A stretch of DNA of 64,000 bases from Ceratobasidium sp. AG-K (lineage: Eukaryota > Basidiomycota > Agaricomycetes > Cantharellales > Ceratobasidiaceae). Below are positions 57,264 to 64,000 of the stretch, one piece after another. Both the position numbers and the translations under genes were made by a program. Position 1 is the first letter of the stretch; every line of letters starts with the position of its first letter. Where the stretch lies: NCBI GenBank assembly GCA_037039685.1, contig JAWNGF010000013.1:1075001-1139000 (forward strand). The letters run 5' to 3'. Below the pieces are notes generated by a model. It saw nothing but the letters and a program-made list of their open reading frames with translations, was not told where the DNA came from and ran no database searches.

Positions 57264-59567
57264 GACACTATGCCTTGACCAGTGGGAGGGTAGCCGGCAT
57301 GACAATAGTCCGTTGAGACTTGAGCTTTTTATACCATATTTTAGATACCAATATAAAGTACTCGATCCCCATAATATCCGTTGAGCACCAAAGGGCGGCA
57401 CGCAATTGACTGTCCTTTCCTCTCCTAAAGCCTGCGATCTCACCTGCTTCCTCATTGTCTGTGCGAGTGGTTAACGCATGTGTAGATCTATTCAACCCGT
57501 TAGCCACCCAATGTTTCAGCCCACCTCTACGTCTCATTTAAAACTGTCCTAAGGTGGCGTCCCACACCCTGCCGTAGACTACGATTTGATTTCGCGCCAT
57601 CGAATGTTTTCAGTTGGGTTTCAAATGTCGAGCGGTCCACCGGCATCAACAAATGTATCTTGTCTGAACGGAGTAAACACGTGTACGGTTCATACTTGTC
57701 GAAAGTGTAGAAAATGAGGACACCTCAAAAGACGCATCCAAAGGTTAACCCCCCACTCCGGGATGAGATGGGCGATGGGTCGAGCGCCCAACCTCACCTC
57801 GAGCAGTTGGAATAGAGGAGTTCGCCAAGCATCAACTTCTCCATCCTCGGTGTCTTGGATTTTTGCCAGCTGCACTGCGTGAGCCCCAAGCTGCCGGTGC
57901 TGCACGCTCCCATTCACTTACCGGCCTCGGGCGATGCCAAACGATACACTCTATCATTACTCTAAGGATGCTTGGAGGCTTCCACTGAAACACGCATACA
58001 TTTGCTACCCAAACTGATGATGCGAGTGAAAATGCGGGCTTGTATAATTGTTTAGAGCCACGCGAAGACAAGTTCTAACAATGCGCCACCTCGCCGGCCC
58101 CACTGACATCAGGCATACTTGCAGCTCGGCTTTTCGACGGTATCTCCTGTCAGAAGTGCACATGGCATATCGAGTGGAGCTCGAAAAAGATCTGCGGCCA
58201 TGGGCTAACGGTGTACTGGTTATGGGCTGGCTCATGACGCCCTTGTCCATGGGGTCAATCCGGGGGCCAATCATGCATTTGGCGGCAGTAATCGTCGAAG
58301 GGCGTCTACACCTATGACAAACTCGGTTCATGATCGCATCTCATGCCGTTTTCTCGGCACCGCAATACGTAAGCGACGCCCAGCTAGCGGGCAACAATGT
58401 GTATGCGTGTAATGCTATTCGTGACATTATCGGAACCCGACCGGAAATCTGGATTGCCACGCCTTATGACGAGTGTTGTGATCTGAGAGATACGCGAAGC
58501 GGTTTTCCTGTAGGAAGACCCGGAGTGTGTCCCGGGGTGAAATTTAGACGACTGACAATGGTATTAACTGGAAGCCCATTGTCAATGCAACATGGAACTT
58601 TCACAAGCTAGGTTTTGAACTCCTTCATGTTACAATGCAGGCCAGCTATCACCAGTAGCATGGCTACGTTCCGAGAGGCTTGAAACAGGTGTATTAGTGG
58701 GATTTCTCACAGAACGGAAAATGAAACGAACGTACGAGTCGGCGCGGGTCACCCACGGTGCCTCTGCTGCTCTGCTGCTCTACGAATTTCGGCCAAGAAA
58801 TTGGCACACCACCTACGGTTGGACGGATGGATGTACTTACCAAATCCGAAGGATTATTCCCTATTATGGGAATGGGATTTTGTGTGACCCATGATGACCC
58901 GACCAACCCGTTTTCCATCTGTATCACAGTGGCGAAAAGTTGGGGAACCAAAGTTTTCGTCCGAAATGACCGAAAGCCCCGTGTTCGCGCTTATTCTGTA
59001 TGGGATTGGACCTAGATCGAAATATCGACTTGAGCTCTGCTCGTACTTGAGTGATCTCGAACGTTATCGGGTCCGCGAATCGTTACAAGCCGTTCTTACT
59101 CTGTACTCCTCGATCCGCTGAAGCGTCTCTTGACTCATGATGTTTGCCTTCCGCTCCGAATTAGAGGGCTAAACCGAGCTAGGTCTAACAAGATCCTATG
59201 CTGACTTGTTGTTAGGACTCGCTCCCATTATCACACCATTTTGCCACCGAGCTCACAAGGATTCCATATGGAGTCTCGGATCCGGATCAATATACGGCGG
59301 GAATATCCTAATTTGGTTCGGTCGGACAAACAATGTCACGTGGACTGGGGAGTGGGATCGACGAGGTGTCAGGCCCCTAACTACTACGACGTTCGTGCTT
59401 ACCTCGACATTACGTTGGGCTCATTCAACAACTGCACATGATAGACGTGAAGGAGGAGAAGGTAATTGGACATTTACACGTTTCGTTGGCATATCTTTAT
59501 TATGTGTTGCTCACACTGTTCTTGTTCTTCCTTCCCCCGGGTTTGTTTTTGCGCAACGAATGCAGAA
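57264..59567. other. Intergenic region, no supported gene
   Basis: The open frames here (for example 57690-57917 and 58005-58331 on minus, 58048-58317 and 59206-59658 on plus) lack ATG support, motifs or splice partners. The last ~200 bp are the leader of the next gene. Confidence 0.4.
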
Positions 59568-62500
59568 ATGTACACACCTTCGCGGCGAGCCTCGATCTCC
59601 GATACAACCTACAGGTTCACTCCGTCGAAGCGGGGCCAGGCTGCTTTGGACGCGCTAGCACTCGGATATGACGTCCAGTTGCCGGAGTATTCGTATGTCT
59701 TTTTCTTCGTTCTTTACCTTATGAACCAGTGATAACCTTGTTTATCATCTTGCCGCTTCTACACGCGTGTTCGAACAATATAATCCATTCCATCCCATCG
59801 GTAACCTTGCACGATTAGCTTTGCGCTTCTTCCTCGGTCGAGCGCCAGCGAACAAGCTCTTGCTTCCTTCATGCCTCCTCGAACCACACAAGATGACCAA
59901 ATGTCCCAAAGTACGAGCTTTGCCGATTTGCATCGCGGGACTGGTTCTGGGCCGGGGCAGGGATCGGAGCAGCAACACCGTCGTGACTCGGAGCGCTCCG
60001 AGAGGAAACGCTTTGCTCGTCAAGCTTGTCCCCCGCGTGGCGAAAACGTGGACGGTATAACCACCCTCGCTGATGGGCGCAGTGACGTATCTACTCATTG
60101 TTCATCCATATCTACCTTGTTTGACTCGACAATATCTCCCAACTCGTCTCGTCAACCCATCGCGTCTCAATATGAGCACACTAGCCCCTGTCGAGCCCAG
60201 CTATGACCGACTCGACTCTCCAAACCTTGAAGGAGCAACTTCAATAGTCTCCCACACTGCCAGGGGCATATCAAATACTCATTCTCCAGCCGATTATTCG
60301 AGGCACCATTCTAGTTGCCAACATCACGCCTCACCCGGTAAATTAGCCCGCAGGCCACATCAGGCAAAAGCCGATGGTTCGAATTTCCTGGCCTCTTCGC
60401 CGAGCAACACTGAAGCGGCTCCCAAATCACACGGATCTCGTGCCACCCCTACTCGAGGCTGTTCGGCTCGGGCATCGTCGCACAAACAAACAACTCCCTT
60501 GTTCACCCCGTCAACACTCGAGTACTCGCTCGACGCATACTTTTCACCACGAGGTGTCAACGAACAGGCGAGCGTTCTAGGAGCGGGATCTATCGCGCCT
60601 TATACCCGGGGCCATTTTGGTGCACCAGTTTTGCACTCGGCCTTGAAGCACGATACAAGATCTTCATTCTTCGGTGGTGGCCCACCAATGTTGACATCAC
60701 CAATCCGAGAACCAGATTTCATTCCCGGACATAATTATTCCCCCGTATATCAAATGGCCAGGCTTCTGGAGGAGGATGGAACCGACTCCGGGATTTCGGA
60801 CAAGTCTCAACCTCAACGTCAGCATCGTCATTCTGAATCTGAACCAACGACTGGTTCTCGACGCGACGACTGTTATAATAGTTCTCGAGGCCCGCCTCTC
60901 ACACCGTCGTCAGTGCTGTCATCGCTGCCTTCTTCTTATGGCGAAAGCCCCGTTTCGTCCCATTCTCAGAGCTCTTCGGGCAAGCCACTGCTTCGATTTC
61001 CACGCAAACTCTTCACGGTTCTATGACTCAACCTTTGCGGAGCGCCCCTCTACCATCGCCTCGCGGTGCTCACGCCCCGTCCTCCTCTCGTACTACGCCC
61101 TCTTTTCGCGATGAATTGGACGACGAAGCCTTCAAAGTGCATCCGGAGCGCGCAGCCATGTCTCGCATGGAAAGTTTGCTTTTGTTGAGTGCCTGTCGGA
61201 ACGAAGTGGAAGGGCGGAAACCTATTATGGCTAGAGTTTCGTATAACCGGGCCGGACGGGGAGGAATCACGGGTTATCCGGCAGTCGATGGGGTCGTTGT
61301 TGCTGCAAGCCCAGAAGGCCTTGGGCTCATTGGTTTGCAAGCGGGTGGCCAAAATATGCGAAATTTGGCCTATCCAACCTTGAACCTAGGCGAACCAATG
61401 ATGTCAAGTCCCGCTGAACCACCCAAGGAGCTCAGTTTCCAGGCGTCTTACATGCCGCAAGCTCGGTCTCCGGCCGGCCGGCGCGGTCGTCAACGAAGTG
61501 GTTCCGTGGGTCTTCCCAATGCCGATTCTCCTCATCGTCCACGACCTTTCCAAGGACCTTCCCGCCATCGCCAGCGCTCCACCTCGGTGGTCGTCCAGGG
61601 GCTTTCGCCCGAAGCCGTAAAGAAGCTACGGGCGTATGAAACAATCAAATACCGGGAGGAAGGAGAGAGAAGCCTACGAGCCATGGTTGGTTGCGACGGA
61701 CAAGATCAGTATCTCAAGGCACGCGAACTCAAGGCAACGCCCAGAAATAAACCCAGATCACTCAAGGTACGTACTTCATTGTGGATCGCGCCACACTAGT
61801 TTACTCAATGAAAATGAAAATGAAGATTCCGATGTCCCCTGCCCAGGTGCCGCTCCCTCCCTCACCCGCCAGCACAACTCTATCGTTTCGGGGCGGATCC
61901 TCATCATCGGTTTCGCTGGTTACCGAAGCACCTGCTCCGTCACCTTGCAACGTCCCTCTTCCTCCTTCGCCACCCATTCTCCCACCACATGCTTGCCGCG
62001 CGAGGCTTCACCGACCATCTCGTCCCTCGTGTCATCCGACTCCTTCATGAAGTACCGAGCCAGTCAGGGCATCCAGTCTCCTCGCCCTATTCGGACCAGG
62101 CAAAATACGAGCACCGGGCGCGTCGTACCCACCTTTAGGCTCGTTTCAAGCCCAGAGGTTAACAGCCAACAATCGACGCTGGAAACCCACGAGACCGGAG
62201 TGGAGGAAACCGAAAAAACCGACGCGACCGTTACCGAGTCCATTGAAGGGTCCACTCTGGGATCTAGCCTGCGAATTGAGCCCAGGATAGAGCGTATCTT
62301 GACCCCTCCTCCATCATTCTGGTCGCCGCCGCCACTCTCGGCCGTCGTTCGAACCTCGGCTCCTCTCCTCCCTGCGGCAAACGTACAGACCTCGGTCCCA
62401 GTTACCCGCGCGGCATCTATTTCGCTTCCCCCGACAAGGACCACATCGGCTCCGCCTCTTCGTCCTGCGTCCGTTCCACCATCGACCGACTCGCTGAGCG

Positions 62501-64000
62501 TCGCTGTCTCGGATGAGACGCGGAGGGCGTGGAGCTGTGAGCCGGCGAGCGAAGGAGCGCGTCCCGTCAAGAGTTTTGCAGGAGATTGGACGCAGTGTAT
62601 GATTATCGACATTTCGGATGACGAAGATGGGAGTGAGAGTGAGGACGTGGAGCAGAGCGGATCGGAGGGTGAAGGAGAGGACGTCGAGGGCGATCGGATA
62701 GAGGAGGAGTCCCAAGACGAAGTGTTGACCCCGGAGCCTCAGGAGGATTCGACGCCAAGGGTGGAACCTTGGTCAGTTGACACGAGCGAGGTAAGGGTGG
62801 CGCAAAATGAGGATGGAGGGACGAGGTATCAATCAAACCGAGGGGTCCCTTTAAACTCGGCGTCGGGTGAGTTTTCAGCACGTTACGTGGTAGATTTCGT
62901 GTTAACCTGGTGATAGGAGGGGTCAACGCGGTGGAAGCAGTCCAGCACGCTATTGTCAAACTTGCTTTGGACAACGCCGAGGGAGTCAATATGCCACGTC
63001 TTCCCCCTGTGCTTAGCAAACCCGCGGTTGCCCGTTATGGAGTCACTCCTTCGAATCGCCCATCCAATGGCCAAATGAACCCAAGGCAACTACTGGACGC
63101 CCAATCCATTCACGAGTCCAACCAACTGCGTGCATTGACCAACAACTACTTCAGTGGCACCGGTCGCGCATACCGGGCTCCCAACTTGCACGCCTATCCC
63201 ATGGCCAACAACCTTGCTCTCGAGACTCTTAGGTCTGGTCTTGAAATGCGTGCTGTTGCTAGTGCTACCGCAGTTGAAGAAGCCGTGAGGGCTCGCAGCG
63301 AATCGCCGAGTCTTCCTCATCCCGACTCACACGTGATGACCGCCCGTTCTGCTTCGGGATTCGTTTTACCGCCTCGGCTCCAGCGACTTCAAGGGGTTCA
63401 ACAGTGGGCACCACCTAGACCTTCCCTCTCCCGACTAGACACGGGTATTCTTGCGCAGCAACGTCGTTCGTCGGCGCATAATTCACCAGCTGGGCTGAGC
63501 CCACAAACGACAGGCGCATACAACCAGCTCAACATCCTCCATCACAACGCGTTGCCTGCTCCTCAGTTTGTCAACCCTCCGTCGTACGTTGGTCTTAACA
63601 CGAACCCTCTGGCCCTGGAAACGAACCGGAATACTTCGTCCCTCCGGCATAGCGCTACTCCACGACCTCAGGAGCAAGCAAGAGCCAGTCAACCCGTTTA
63701 TCCAAGATCGTTGTCGACAACCGACCTATTCCGCCTCCTCCTGCTACCGCTCCAATGATGCGCTCTGCGCCCGGTCATCACGATCGCCAACAACGTCGGT
63801 CAGCCGATGCTGTGTTACCACAGCCTCAGGTGGAAGCCAAGGCCACTCCTGCGAGCTCTTCAACCGTTGCTTCGTCGCCAGATCCTGCCGCACCGAGCCA
63901 AGCCGCCACCGCGAGTACTTCGACACAGTCCGTTACTTTGTCCCCTAAGCCGAAAAAAAAGAGCGGAACTCGTCGTCGAAATCACAAGCCCAAGAACGCA
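59568..64000 (+). CDS. Large Ser/Pro-rich disordered protein (partial, 3' end off the window; several apparent frameshifts)
   Basis: The ATG at 59568 opens MYTPSRRASISDTTYRFTPS; exon 1 ends at 59692 and GT-AG introns lie at 59693-59818, about 61769-61845 and about 62872-62929. Coding segments include ASFMPPRTTQDDQMSQSTSF, GGPPMLTSPIREPDF, DELDDEAFKVHPERAAMSRM, LSPEAVKKLRAYETIKYREE, a strongly acidic block near 62.6 kb (DISDDEDGSESEDV), ALTNNYFSGTGRAYRAPNLH and a Lys/Arg-rich stretch (KPKKKSGTRRRNHK) at the edge. I recognise no domain; a nuclear or RNA-binding scaffold is a guess from the acidic and basic tracts. The reading frame changes near 60.17, 60.98, 62.0 and 63.72 kb without splice sites. 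Three of these are repaired by one added base and the first by one removed. Sequence errors are the simplest explanation. Confidence 0.6.

Noticed and set aside
57690..57917. Minus-strand frame resembling an exon (AHAVQLAKIQDTEDGEVDAW)
   Set aside because: It starts at a non-ATG codon and no flanking exon could be found.
60776..61114. Alternative frame across the 60.98-kb break of the large disordered protein
   Set aside because: Its composition is not coding-like; the frame before and the frame after the break are both clearly better, so a one-base break is preferred.

Overview
The window looks like nuclear DNA of a filamentous basidiomycete (Agaricomycetes). A Rhizoctonia/Ceratobasidiaceae-type genome is my best guess. 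The reasons are intron-dense genes with ~45-60 nt introns, paired CYP63-like P450s, an AA9 lytic polysaccharide monooxygenase, an Spt23/Mga2-type membrane transcription factor, and the tail of a fungal WD40-repeat protein. The species assignment is inference; the gene models below were read by hand from reading frames, splice sites and paralogue comparison.

Layout. 1-0.26 kb: 3' end of a WD40-type gene. 2.4-3.2 kb (-): DJ-1/PfpI gene. 3.6-8.1 kb (-): Spt23/Mga2-like regulator with IPT, ankyrin repeats and a C-terminal membrane anchor. 8.5-9.3 kb (+): small secreted hydrophobic protein, frame-disrupted. 10.1-17.9 kb (-): three related single-pass membrane proteins in tandem (A, B, C). 19.2 kb (+): intron-containing tRNA-Ala(TGC). 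20.6-21.7 kb (-): unrecognised gene. 22.1-36.9 kb: a symmetric block made of P450 (-), DJ-1 pseudogene (-), DJ-1 gene (+), two NmrA-like genes (+) and a second P450 (+). 37.5-39.0 kb (+): intronless unknown gene. 40.1-41.2 kb (+): AA9 protein. 41.2-56.8 kb: about 15 kb with no recognisable gene. 56.9 kb: gene fragment. 59.6-64.0 kb (+): large disordered protein that runs off the right edge.

How the genes fit together. The 22-37 kb block collects duplicated oxidative or detoxifying families (P450 x2, DJ-1/PfpI, NAD(P)-binding NmrA x2). It could be a small catabolic or secondary-metabolism cluster, but no backbone synthase is present. The A-B-C array is a local duplication series, with B and C almost identical over part of their length.

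The most unusual signals concern splicing and one enzyme active site. Both intact DJ-1 paralogues need an AT-AC intron (5' ATAAGT, 3' AC) at the same position. The plus-strand P450 uses four GC-AG introns out of twelve, whereas its paralogue uses GT at all of its sites. The NmrA pair carries conserved 8-nt and 5-nt micro-exons. The AA9 protein keeps His1 but lacks the second histidine of the copper brace. Several other genes need repeated single-base corrections, nearly all in the sense of a missing base, so deletion-type sequence errors should be considered before calling them pseudogenes.
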